From Arcobacter sp. F2176 (lineage in GTDB: Bacteria > Campylobacterota > Campylobacteria > Campylobacterales > Arcobacteraceae): 50,142 bases of DNA. The stretch's first letter is position 1, and every line of letters begins with the position of its first letter. Positions 27,755-35,782 of the stretch are shown piece after piece. The notes under the pieces were generated by a model. It was not told the origin of the DNA. It made no database searches and worked only from the letters and a program-made list of their open reading frames with translations. The position numbers and the translations under genes were made by a program. The stretch spans positions 1 to 50,142 of the forward strand of contig NZ_PDJV01000017.1 of assembly GCF_004116465.1 (NCBI RefSeq). The letters are read 5' to 3'.

Positions 27755-29752
27755 ATGTTAAATTTAAAGAATAAAACATTTTTAACAATTGTAAGTAGTA
27801 TTTTATTTACAAACTTATATGCAAATGATACACAAAAATTGGAAGAAATAACTGTTACAGCACAAAAGAGTGAAGAAGATGTTCAAAAAGTACCTATGAG
27901 TGTCTTTGTATTAAATAAAGAACGATTAAATGATAGTTCTATTACAAAATTAGATGAGATAGGTCTTTACACTCCTAATTTACTTCTATTTAATACAGGG
28001 GAAGAAGGATTAGTAACTCCATCAATAAGAGGAATATCTGGTGATATTAGTTCTTTTTCTACTCCTGTTAGTCTATATGTAGATGGTGTTCCAATAATGA
28101 ACAGCTTCGGGTACACAAGTGCTTTACTTGATGTTGATAGAATAGAAGTTCTGAAAGGTCCACAAGGAACTTTATATGGAAAGAATTCTGAAGTTGGAGT
28201 AATAAATGTAATAACAAATAAGCCCAATAATATATTTAGAGGAAAACTTTCTACAACAATTGCAAATGAAGGAAAAAGAGAATATAAAGCTATAGTATCA
28301 GGACCAATAATAAAAGATAAATTCTATATTGGACTTGCATATAAACATGATGAGAGAGATGGCTTTATAAAAAATAAAAATAAAAATAAAAAAGAAAATA
28401 ATAAAGAAGGTGACTATGGAAAAATAAATCTAAGATTTACACCTACTGATAATTTAGACATTTCTCTAATTGCGACAAAAAGTAAAAGAGATGATGGTTC
28501 TTTAGATTGGGCAAAAGCAGGACAAAATAACAATATAGAAGTTTCATCAAATCTCATAGGATATTCTAAGCCAAAAGAGACTTCTTATTCTTTAAATGTA
28601 CAATACGATATAGATGATAATACAAAATTTACATCAACAAGTGCAAAAAGAAATTATAAAGAAAATGTTGCACTAGACATTGATTTAACACCTTTTACAA
28701 TTTCTCACATTTATAGGGATTATGAGTTTGACAGTTTTTCACAAGAATTTAAACTAGAAAATGATTTTAAGAATACAAAATTAACTACAGGAATTTTTTT
28801 TAGTAAAGAAGATGACGATATAGCCTTTAAACAAATAATGTTCTTAAATCCATTAGGCAATAGTTCATTACAAAACTTAAACTCAAAAACATATAGTTTT
28901 TATACAAATATTGATACTGGAATAACTGAAAATTTTAGGATAAATGCAGGAATAAGATATGAGTATGAGAAGAAAAATTTAAAAGTAAACTCAAGTAATA
29001 TATATCTTGAAAAAAACTTTGAAAATATCTTGCCAAAGTTATCTTTAATATATAATTTTAATGAAGATACTATGATGTATTTTACAGTAGCTAAAGGAAA
29101 TAGAAGTGGAGGTTTTAATCCATTTATATCTTTAGAAAATAGTAAAAAATACACTAACGAAGAGTTAATATCCTATGAATTAGGTTATAAGACATATTTA
29201 TTTAATAATAGTATATTATTTAACTCTTCAATTTATTATATGAATATTGATAATATGCAAGTTCAATTAAGAGATAGTACTTCCAATCCATATATGGCAA
29301 ATGCCGCAAAAGCAACTTCAAAGGGAATAGAAGTAGAAATACAAGCATTTCTAACAAATAATCTTGTTTTATTTGCAAATGGAGCATTAAATCATACTAC
29401 ATTTGATGAATATAACGATAGCGAAGATTATAGTGGAAATAAGAACCCTTTTTCTCCAAAATACAATTTTAACCTTGGTCTTCAATATGAAAATGAAAAT
29501 GGATACTTAGGAAAAATTGATTTATCAGGATATGGGAAAACATATTTTGATCCAGCAAATAAATACTCTCAAAAAGCATATCAGTTAGTGAATACTAAGA
29601 TTGGGTATAAAACAAAAGAATATGAAATCTATCTATATGGAAAAAATATATTTGATAAAAAACATATAGCTACAAATGCATATATGAATGGTAATACATC
29701 TGTATATTATGATGATAAAGAGTTTGGTATTCAACTAACATATAAATTTTAA
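27755..29752 (+). CDS. TonB-dependent siderophore receptor, FyuA-like
   Basis: Outer-membrane gated channel, 665 aa. Signal peptide about 1-23 (ending LYA), TonB box EEITVTAQ just after it, plug domain (about 40-160) with VDRIEVLKGPQGTLYGKNSEVGVINVIT-type residues, then a 22-strand barrel ending in Phe (LTYKF). The segments SLYVDGVP, GPQGTLYGK, NIFDKKHIATNAYMNGN and the C-terminus resemble the yersiniabactin/pesticin receptor FyuA as I recall it. It probably imports a ferric siderophore; no siderophore synthesis genes are in the window, so the ligand is likely foreign. First gene of a three-gene operon behind a Fur-box promoter. Confidence 0.9.
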   Translation: MLNLKNKTFLTIVSSILFTNLYANDTQKLEEITVTAQKSEEDVQKVPMSVFVLNKERLNDSSITKLDEIGLYTPNLLLFNTGEEGLVTPSIRGISGDISSFSTPVSLYVDGVPIMNSFGYTSALLDVDRIEVLKGPQGTLYGKNSEVGVINVITNKPNNIFRGKLSTTIANEGKREYKAIVSGPIIKDKFYIGLAYKHDERDGFIKNKNKNKKENNKEGDYGKINLRFTPTDNLDISLIATKSKRDDGSLDWAKAGQNNNIEVSSNLIGYSKPKETSYSLNVQYDIDDNTKFTSTSAKRNYKENVALDIDLTPFTISHIYRDYEFDSFSQEFKLENDFKNTKLTTGIFFSKEDDDIAFKQIMFLNPLGNSSLQNLNSKTYSFYTNIDTGITENFRINAGIRYEYEKKNLKVNSSNIYLEKNFENILPKLSLIYNFNEDTMMYFTVAKGNRSGGFNPFISLENSKKYTNEELISYELGYKTYLFNNSILFNSSIYYMNIDNMQVQLRDSTSNPYMANAAKATSKGIEVEIQAFLTNNLVLFANGALNHTTFDEYNDSEDYSGNKNPFSPKYNFNLGLQYENENGYLGKIDLSGYGKTYFDPANKYSQKAYQLVNTKIGYKTKEYEIYLYGKNIFDKKHIATNAYMNGNTSVYYDDKEFGIQLTYKF

Positions 29753-29761
29753 GGAAAAGAA

Positions 29762-30757
29762 ATGTCAAAAAATATAAATAAATATCTTAATATGCTTTTA
29801 GTTCAGCAAAAAGTAGAACTACTGTCAATAGCATTAGATTTAGAAATTTTTAAACTATTAGAAGAAGAGAAACACACTTCTCTTAGCTTAGCAAGAAAAA
29901 TAAATACTCATGAAGAAAACACAGAAATTTTACTTGATTCATTAATCTTTTTAGAACTTGTTACAAAAGTTCAAGAAATATATGTGAATACACAAATTAC
30001 AAGAAAGTTCTTTATTATAGGTAAGGAAAGTTATTGTGGAGATGTTTTCTTACATAGAAAAGAATTATTAAATAAAGCAAATAAAATGTTAAGTTTATTA
30101 ATCAAAGAGGGCAATGACTTAATTAAAGATTCAACGCATCCTGAAAAATGGGCAGAAGCAGCAAAGGAAAATTTGAAGCAAGAACAAAAGAATCTTATTG
30201 CTCCTTTTGCACTAAATATTGTAAAAGAGTTAAAAGAATTCAAAAACTTTAATAAAATGTTAGATTTAGGTTGTTCCTCTGGAATCGTTGCATTAGAATT
30301 TGTGAAAAATTACCCTTCATTAAATGCAGTATGTTTTGATTATAAAGAAGTAACAGATGTAGTTAAAACCCATATAAAAGAATATAAACTTGAAAATAAA
30401 GTTAATGTACTTAGTGGTGACATTGAGGAAGATGATATAGGTAATAAGTATGATTTAATTTGGTGCAGTAATGTTTTCTATTTTTTAAAAGATAGAGATC
30501 AATTGATAAAGAAACTCTATGATGCATTAAATCCAAATGGAGTTTTAGTTACTTGTCATATTGAAAAAAATGACAAAAATATAATTTGTGAAAATAGTTT
30601 TTTTTATTTCTTATTTTTAAATTTACAAGGTAAAAAATATTTAAAAGAAGACCACTTAATAAGTACTTTTAAAAGAGTCGGATTTAAAAATATAGAGTCA
30701 TTTGAAAATAAAGATTTTCCAATGACTCCCATACAAATACATATTTTAAAGAAATAA
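29762..30757 (+). CDS. SAM-dependent methyltransferase (class I, O-methyltransferase-like with N-terminal winged helix)
   Basis: 331 aa. The N-terminal 90 residues form a helical/winged-helix dimerisation-like region (AIDLEIFKLLEEE, LLDSLIFLELVTK) as in small-molecule O-methyltransferases. The SAM-binding domain has motif I LDLGCSSG (167-174), the acidic residue at the end of strand beta2 (CFDYKE, Asp193), a GDIEEDD segment, and DLIWCSNVFYF as motif IV. Soluble and cytoplasmic. Encoded 9 bp after the receptor with an AAGGAAAAGA ribosome site and 3 bp before the permease, so it belongs to the uptake operon. The substrate is unknown; a siderophore or its breakdown product is the obvious guess. 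Confidence 0.82.
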   Translation: MSKNINKYLNMLLVQQKVELLSIALDLEIFKLLEEEKHTSLSLARKINTHEENTEILLDSLIFLELVTKVQEIYVNTQITRKFFIIGKESYCGDVFLHRKELLNKANKMLSLLIKEGNDLIKDSTHPEKWAEAAKENLKQEQKNLIAPFALNIVKELKEFKNFNKMLDLGCSSGIVALEFVKNYPSLNAVCFDYKEVTDVVKTHIKEYKLENKVNVLSGDIEEDDIGNKYDLIWCSNVFYFLKDRDQLIKKLYDALNPNGVLVTCHIEKNDKNIICENSFFYFLFLNLQGKKYLKEDHLISTFKRVGFKNIESFENKDFPMTPIQIHILKK

Positions 30758-30760
30758 TAT

Positions 30761-31939
30761 ATGAATCAATTAACTAAAAACAATCTACTCTTTGCTTCTT
30801 TGTTTACTGCGATATTAACTCCCATGATATATTTTGTAATGGGTATTCCAATGATATTGCAAATGAAAGGCTATGATTCAACAATTATTGGGATTTTTCA
30901 ATTGATTGGTTTACCAATGGTATTCAAATTTTTAATGTCAACACCAATTGATAAATTTGTTTTTAAAAAAAGACATTATAAGAAGTGGACTTTTTATAGT
31001 GGAGTTATATATGCTTTGCTATTGTTTTCAATTAGTTTTTTATCCTTAGAAAAAAATATATATTTAGTTTTCATAGCAATATTTATAACTGCTTTGTTTT
31101 CTACTTTTATTGATATTCCTCTGAATGCCCTTGCAATAAAATTATTTAAAAAAGAAGAGAGGATTAGTGCAGGAAGTTATAAAGTTAGTGCATTTTGCAT
31201 TGCTGCAATGCTAGGAAGTGGGGTGTTCCTACTCTTCTTTAATCATTTAGGTTGGAAAACAACATTTATTATAATGGCTTCAATGTTATTATTTTCATTA
31301 ATTTCATTAAGTTTTATTAAAGAAAATGATGAGATTATAAAAGAAAAAAAAGCCTCATTAAAAGATATAGTCACTTTCTTTAAACAAAAAAATATTGGAA
31401 TATGGGTTATTATTTTATGTTTTTATTTTGCATTTATAAGTGCAATTTGGGTTTTTTTCAAACCATACTTAATTAATAAAGGAATAAAGCCAGATGACAT
31501 AGCAATTTATGTTGGTATATATGGAAGTATTATTGGATTTTTAGGTGGTCTATTAACTAATAAAATAGGTAATATTTTTTCAAAAAAAACATTACTAATT
31601 ACATTTATGATTTTTAACATCTTTAGTACAATAGTGTTAATATATATAGAACAAGCAAATCTAACATATCCTTATTTATTATTTAGTATCACATTTATCG
31701 CCCTATCAATATCGCTATCTTCTGCAATTATATTTTCAATGATTATGGATTATAGTAGAAAGGGATCAAGAGCCATTGATTATTCTATTCAGTCAAGTAT
31801 TTTTTCTTTTACTCGGATTATTTCAGCAATTATAGCAGGAATTCTAATCTCAAATTTTAGGTTTCAAGGAATGTTTATATTTGAATTATTTGGTATGCTC
31901 ATACTGACTTTATTTATATATAAATTTTATAAGGAATAG
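30761..31939 (+). CDS. MFS permease, RhtX/FptX siderophore-transporter type
   Basis: Inner-membrane protein, 392 aa, with twelve hydrophobic helices across the length. The start (FTAILTPMIYFVMGIPMILQMKGYDSTIIGIFQLIGLPMVFKF region) resembles the AmpG-like RhtX/FptX group, single-subunit permeases that carry ferric rhizobactin or pyochelin into the cytoplasm without an ABC transporter. Third gene of the Fur-box operon, 3 bp after the methyltransferase. With the receptor it completes a path across both membranes. A drug or metabolite exporter cannot be excluded from sequence alone. Confidence 0.82.
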   Translation: MNQLTKNNLLFASLFTAILTPMIYFVMGIPMILQMKGYDSTIIGIFQLIGLPMVFKFLMSTPIDKFVFKKRHYKKWTFYSGVIYALLLFSISFLSLEKNIYLVFIAIFITALFSTFIDIPLNALAIKLFKKEERISAGSYKVSAFCIAAMLGSGVFLLFFNHLGWKTTFIIMASMLLFSLISLSFIKENDEIIKEKKASLKDIVTFFKQKNIGIWVIILCFYFAFISAIWVFFKPYLINKGIKPDDIAIYVGIYGSIIGFLGGLLTNKIGNIFSKKTLLITFMIFNIFSTIVLIYIEQANLTYPYLLFSITFIALSISLSSAIIFSMIMDYSRKGSRAIDYSIQSSIFSFTRIISAIIAGILISNFRFQGMFIFELFGMLILTLFIYKFYKE

Positions 31940-31950
31940 AATCAAAAGTC

Positions 31951-32051
31951 TATAATTAAAAGATATTAAAGCAAAGATTATGTAATATTTACTTGATCTT
32001 TACTTTGGTTAAGTTGAAAGATCGAAAGCTGGTTTATTCCAGCTTTTTTTT
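31951..32051 (+). ncRNA. Candidate small RNA downstream of the siderophore operon
   Basis: TATAAT (31951-31956) starts 12 bp after the permease stop. About 85 nt of non-coding sequence follow, ending in a perfect terminator. It can fold a first hairpin: GATCTTT (31995-32001) with AAAGATC (32017-32023), extended inward by ACTT/AAGT around a 5-base loop with a 2-base bulge, then the terminator hairpin. Such a two-hairpin layout is typical of trans-acting sRNAs. No good -35 is seen, so this could instead be the structured 3' UTR of the permease mRNA. Confidence 0.45.
32025..32051 (+). terminator. Strong rho-independent terminator
   Basis: AAGCTGG (32026-32032) pairs with CCAGCTT (32039-32045) over a 6-base TTTATT loop; an unbroken run of nine T follows from 32044. 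It ends the receptor-methyltransferase-permease transcript and, if real, the small RNA. Confidence 0.92.
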
Positions 32052-32082
32052 TGATTTATTTTTATTGATTTTAAATTGAAAA

Positions 32083-32137
32083 ATTTTGTAAAAACCGAAA
32101 AAAGAATTAAAATATATTAAAATGGTTTTTACAAAAT
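32083..32137. repeat. 14-bp perfect inverted repeat with 27-bp spacer
   Basis: Arms 32083-32096 (ATTTTGTAAAAACC) and 32124-32137 (GGTTTTTACAAAAT) are exact reverse complements. The spacer is pure A/T apart from two G. It may be a protein-binding site, the ends of a small mobile relic, or an RNA hairpin. No target duplication was seen. Confidence 0.6.
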
Positions 32138-32168
32138 GAAGGGGCGCTTATTAAACTTATTCCTTGAA

Positions 32169-32178
32169 GGGGGGGGGG
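32169..32178. repeat. Homopolymeric run of ten G
   Basis: Ten G in a row within very A/T-rich intergenic DNA. A run of this length is expected to slip during replication, and G/C tracts of 8-12 are the usual switch of phase-variable loci in this phylum. It lies inside a 29-codon open frame on the plus strand (from ATG 32136) and a 69-codon frame on the minus strand, neither of which looks like a gene. It sits about 200 bp before the DUF134 gene. Confidence 0.9.
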
Positions 32179-32293
32179 AAGGGAACAAGAATAATAATGT
32201 ATGTTTTAAGTTAGATTTCAAATAGATAACAAAGGAGTAAAAGATTTTAAATACTGTAAAAATATTTAGATAAATTTTACTTTCTAACGTTAA

Positions 32294-32337
32294 TGAACAT
32301 ATGACAGGAATTATAACAGCATTTTGAACATATGTCA
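32294..32337 (+). promoter_or_regulatory. Two direct repeats in front of the DUF134 gene, probable operators
   Basis: TGAACATATGACA (32294-32306) and TGAACATATGTCA (32325-32337) differ at one base and start 31 bp apart, close to three helical turns. Each contains the palindromic core CATATG. The second overlaps the region where the -35 of the DUF134 promoter should be, upstream of a TAGAAT -10 (32350-32355). The geometry suggests cooperative binding of a regulator, perhaps the DUF134 protein itself. Confidence 0.55.
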
Positions 32338-32377
32338 AGTATATTATGGTAGAATGTTAAATAAATTAAGGTAATCA

Positions 32378-32968
32378 ATGGCAAGAGACAAATTAAAACG
32401 GAAATTAGAACTTGTACCAGTATGCAAATACTTTGGTCCAAAAGATATTGAAGCAAAAGAAGACATAGTATTATTACACGAAGAATTAGAGGCTATCCAT
32501 CTAATGGATTCTTTTTGTATGTACCAAGAAGATGCTGCTAAGAAGATGAATGTATCAAGAGCAACCTTTGCAAGAATTGTAAAAAGTGCAAGAAAAAAAA
32601 TCTCACTAGCACTAGTAACTGGAAGTAATATTAAAGTTCATGAAATAAATAATGAATTTCATTTAGCTGTTTGTTCTAATTCAAATACGCAAATAGATTA
32701 TGCAGATGAAAACGCCCAATATATCTGGATATATTTTATAAAAGATTATAAACTGAAATCTCAAAATTGCATAATAAATCCAGTCTATAACAATGAAGAT
32801 GAGATAGCATGTAATTTACTCCCTGACCTTTTACATGACTATGGAGTAAACTACTTTTTAATTAAAGATATTGATTATGATTTAAAAATTTCACTTATTG
32901 CAAAAGGTGTTTATCCTATTTTACAAGACTGTGTTGACGTAGATTCAATGATAGGTATTTTTCAATAG
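32378..32968 (+). CDS. DUF134 HTH protein fused to a NifX/NifB-like metal-cluster domain
   Basis: 196 aa. The N-terminal 95 residues are a DUF134 helix-turn-helix domain: a conserved lead (ELVPVCKYFGPK), an acidic helix, then a sigma-region-4-like HTH (YQEDAAKKMNVSRATFARIVKSARKK, about 49-74). The C-terminal 100 residues resemble the dinitrogenase iron-molybdenum cofactor (NifX/NifY) fold (HLAVCSN start, LLPDLLHDYGVNYFLIKDID). No nif genes are in the window. Probably a DNA-binding regulator with a metal or cluster sensor. AAGG lies 7 bp before the ATG. Its stop is 2 bp from the convergent htpX stop. Confidence 0.8.
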   Translation: MARDKLKRKLELVPVCKYFGPKDIEAKEDIVLLHEELEAIHLMDSFCMYQEDAAKKMNVSRATFARIVKSARKKISLALVTGSNIKVHEINNEFHLAVCSNSNTQIDYADENAQYIWIYFIKDYKLKSQNCIINPVYNNEDEIACNLLPDLLHDYGVNYFLIKDIDYDLKISLIAKGVYPILQDCVDVDSMIGIFQ

Positions 32969-32970
32969 AA

Positions 32971-33825
32971 CTACTTTTTTAATTCAAATTTTAATTCTTC
33001 TAATCTTGCAATTCTATCCTCTGTTGTAGGATGAGTTCTAAATAGATTGCCGAATTTTATATCTCTTGTTGAAAATGGATTTACTATAAACATGTGAGCT
33101 GTCTCTTCCGTGGCATCTCGCATCTGTCCTCTTTTTGCATAATTCTCAAGTTTTGATAAAGCACTTTGTAATCCAGCTGGATTATTTGTAAGTCTTGCAG
33201 ATCCTTCATCTGCTAAAAATTCCCTACTTCTACTTACTGTCATTTGTATAATAGATGCAGCTATTGGTAAAATAATAGCCATTAAAAGCATAACAATGGG
33301 ATGAACTCCTTGTCTATTGTTATTTCCACCAAAGATAGATGAAAACTGCATAAAATTTGCAATCATAGCAATAGCTCCTGCAAATACTGCAGCAATAGTA
33401 CCTATTAATATATCATAATGCCTTATATGAGATAATTCATGGGCAATAACTCCCTCTATCTCTTCATCATTTAACAAATCAACTAAACCTTGTGTAACAG
33501 CCACTGCTGAGTTTTCATAGTTTCTACCCGTTGCAAAAGCATTTGGTACATTATCCACTACCAAATACACTTTTGGCATAGGAAGATTTGCTTTATATGC
33601 AAGATTTTCAACTATTTTATAAATATGATTTCTTCTATCTTCTATTAAAACAGCATTATAATGATTTAACACTTGTTTATCAGAGTAATAGTATGCATAA
33701 AAATTCATTCCAGCAGCTATTAGAAATGCTATTAAGGCACCATTTGCACCTCCAAATGAAAAACCAATAAAAACAAATAATACAGTTAACAGTGTCAAAA
33801 AAAAGATTGTCTTTACTTGTTCCAT
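32971..33825 (-). CDS. htpX: Membrane zinc metalloprotease HtpX
   Basis: Inner-membrane quality-control protease, 284 aa. Two N-terminal helices (about 5-25 and 28-46), the zinc motif HELSH (about 129-133), two further hydrophobic segments (about 143-165 and 179-200), and the downstream zinc ligand Glu in [13 protein letters not shown]. It degrades misfolded membrane proteins together with FtsH. AAGGAG precedes the ATG. Divergent from sixA. Confidence 0.95.
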   Translation of the reverse strand: MEQVKTIFFLTLLTVLFVFIGFSFGGANGALIAFLIAAGMNFYAYYYSDKQVLNHYNAVLIEDRRNHIYKIVENLAYKANLPMPKVYLVVDNVPNAFATGRNYENSAVAVTQGLVDLLNDEEIEGVIAHELSHIRHYDILIGTIAAVFAGAIAMIANFMQFSSIFGGNNNRQGVHPIVMLLMAIILPIAASIIQMTVSRSREFLADEGSARLTNNPAGLQSALSKLENYAKRGQMRDATEETAHMFIVNPFSTRDIKFGNLFRTHPTTEDRIARLEELKFELKK

Positions 33826-33964
33826 ATTTTTCTCCTTGATAAATTATTAAGTATATTCTATAACAATTTTTCAAATAAAAAATTTAAAAAATAAATTATT
33901 CATTTTATTTTCTTTCTAGGTAAATTTACTTAAAATAATCTATTTATTAAAATTGGAAAAAGAA

Positions 33965-34441
33965 ATGAAAACACTATATATAATGAGACATGCACATAAA
34001 GATTTGCCTTTAGAAAATGAAGATGATTATGATATTAAATTATCTAAAGATGGAGAAAAAGAAGCACAAATAATTGGCGAAAAACTAAAACAATTGGGTG
34101 TAAAGCTAGATTTAATAACAGCTAGCCCATCTGAGCGTACAAAACAAACAGCAGAAATAATTTCTGAAATTTTAGAATATGATAAAACAATAATGTACAA
34201 TGGTAATATTTACAATGCCTTTGTAAATGAATTAGTAGAGATGTTATCATATACTTATGATACAGCTGATAATTTACTATTAGTAGGTCATAACCCAGCC
34301 CTTACTGCACTTGGGATAACCTTAGGCGTTTATAGGGAGAAACTCAAACCAGCAGAAGTTTTAAAAGTAGAATTTGATACAAATTCTTGGTTAGATATTT
34401 CTAAAGAAAATGCAAGGTTTATCTGGATAGAAAAACCTTAA
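33965..34441 (+). CDS. sixA: SixA-type phosphohistidine phosphatase
   Basis: Histidine-phosphatase superfamily protein, 158 aa. The catalytic RHA motif is at Arg8-His9 (LYIMRHAHKD), the second Arg in SPSERTKQTAE, and the second His in LLVGHNPAL. SixA removes phosphate from histidine phosphotransfer domains or from PtsO/NPr. I chose the ATG at 33965, which is preceded by GGAAAAAG, over an in-frame TTG four codons upstream that has no ribosome site. It ends 4 bp before the convergent flavoprotein gene. Confidence 0.87.
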   Translation: MKTLYIMRHAHKDLPLENEDDYDIKLSKDGEKEAQIIGEKLKQLGVKLDLITASPSERTKQTAEIISEILEYDKTIMYNGNIYNAFVNELVEMLSYTYDTADNLLLVGHNPALTALGITLGVYREKLKPAEVLKVEFDTNSWLDISKENARFIWIEKP

Positions 34442-34445
34442 TAAA

Positions 34446-35684
34446 TCAAAACTCTAAAAGCTGACCAGCTAAGTTTCCACTTGAAAAAGACCACTGGAGG
34501 TTATACCCTCCACAAGGTCCATCTAAATCTACAACTTCCCCACAAAAATATAAACCTTTTATAATCTTGCTTTGCATAGTTTTTGGATTTATCTCTTTTA
34601 AACTTACTCCACCTCTTGTAATCATGGCTTGTTTAAATCCCACATGATCTGTTATGGTTAAAGGAGTTGAGACAAGATATTTGATAAGTTTATCTCTGTT
34701 TTGTCCATTTATATCTTTAAATTTTTTACTAGTATCCACATCACATAAAATACAAAGTTCATTTGCAACAGACTCGGGAACTAATGAAGAAATATTTTCT
34801 AAAATAGTTGAATCATCATTAGCTTTAATCTCGCTATTTATATGTGCCCTAACCTCTTCTTCATTTTTCCCTCTAATCATATTTATTAAAATAGGAACTT
34901 CTCCATACTTTTCTAAATAAGGAGTAATCTCCCGAGAAAAATCTAAAACAACAGGACCTCGAACACCTTTTGAAGTAAAAATTAAATCACCCACAGCTTT
35001 TAGTTTTTTTGCCTTTGGCAAATCTATTCGAAGTTCTGCTTTTGCAATAGTATCAGCCTTACAAGAAGCAACCCATTTTTCTTTTGAAATAAGTGGCAAC
35101 ATAGCTGGATACAAATCAGTAACCTTATGACCTAACTCTTTTGCAAAAATAAAGCCATCACCATTTGCTCCTAGCATTGGATAACCTAATCCTCCAGTTG
35201 CTACAACAACATTAGGACTTAAGAATTTTTCATCTAAAGTTTGAACACCAACAATAGCTTCATCTTCGAATAATAAAGTCTCAGCCTTTGTATTACATCT
35301 AACTTCTACTCCTACCCGAATAAGTTCATCTTCCAAAGCTTTTATAATAGTAGAAGAACTATGAGTAATAGGAAAAACCCTAAACCCATCAGGAATATGA
35401 GTCTCAACACCAATCTCTTTAAAAAAGCCCATCAAGTCTTTATAATCAAAAGCAGTAATAGCTTCCATCATAAAACGACCATTGCGACCAAAAGAGTTCA
35501 TAAAATCAGAATTATCAAGTGTATTTGTAAGGTTACACCGTCCACCACCTGTAGCTTTTAGTTTAGGACCTAGTTTTTCTTGTTGTTCAAGTAATAATAC
35601 GCTCTTGCCATTTCTAGCAGCTTTTATACCAGCAATCATTCCCGCGGCACCAGAACCTATTACTATCAAATCATAAGTTTTCAT
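34446..35684 (-). CDS. BaiN/RdsA-family (HI0933-like) NAD(P)/FAD-dependent oxidoreductase
   Basis: Flavoprotein of 412 aa. N-terminal Rossmann FAD-binding motif DLIVIGSGAAGMIAG (5-19), followed by GGGRCNLTN, a second nucleotide-binding block VVATGGLGYPMLG (about 160-172), and the C-terminal FAD-contact block GLYFCGEVVDLDGPCGGYNLQW. The family includes the bile-acid reductase BaiN and YhiN proteins of unknown role; the substrate here is unknown. No operon partner. Confidence 0.88.
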   Translation of the reverse strand: MKTYDLIVIGSGAAGMIAGIKAARNGKSVLLLEQQEKLGPKLKATGGGRCNLTNTLDNSDFMNSFGRNGRFMMEAITAFDYKDLMGFFKEIGVETHIPDGFRVFPITHSSSTIIKALEDELIRVGVEVRCNTKAETLLFEDEAIVGVQTLDEKFLSPNVVVATGGLGYPMLGANGDGFIFAKELGHKVTDLYPAMLPLISKEKWVASCKADTIAKAELRIDLPKAKKLKAVGDLIFTSKGVRGPVVLDFSREITPYLEKYGEVPILINMIRGKNEEEVRAHINSEIKANDDSTILENISSLVPESVANELCILCDVDTSKKFKDINGQNRDKLIKYLVSTPLTITDHVGFKQAMITRGGVSLKEINPKTMQSKIIKGLYFCGEVVDLDGPCGGYNLQWSFSSGNLAGQLLEF

Positions 35685-35782
35685 TAATTTCCTATTATCT
35701 TAACTATCCAAAATAGTTGTAGTGGTCAAGATCTATTTTTGTATTATAAGTTATTATTTTAAAGCTTTCGTTATCAATAATT

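Noticed and set aside
32129-32338. A 69-codon frame on the minus strand across the G-run
   Set aside because: It includes the poly-C stretch as Pro-Ser-Pro repeats, has no ribosome site, overlaps the direct repeats and the end of the inverted repeat, and shows no recognisable domain.
33953-33964. TTG at 33953 as the sixA start
   Set aside because: No ribosome site upstream, while GGAAAAAG is well placed for the ATG at 33965, which starts directly at the conserved strand.
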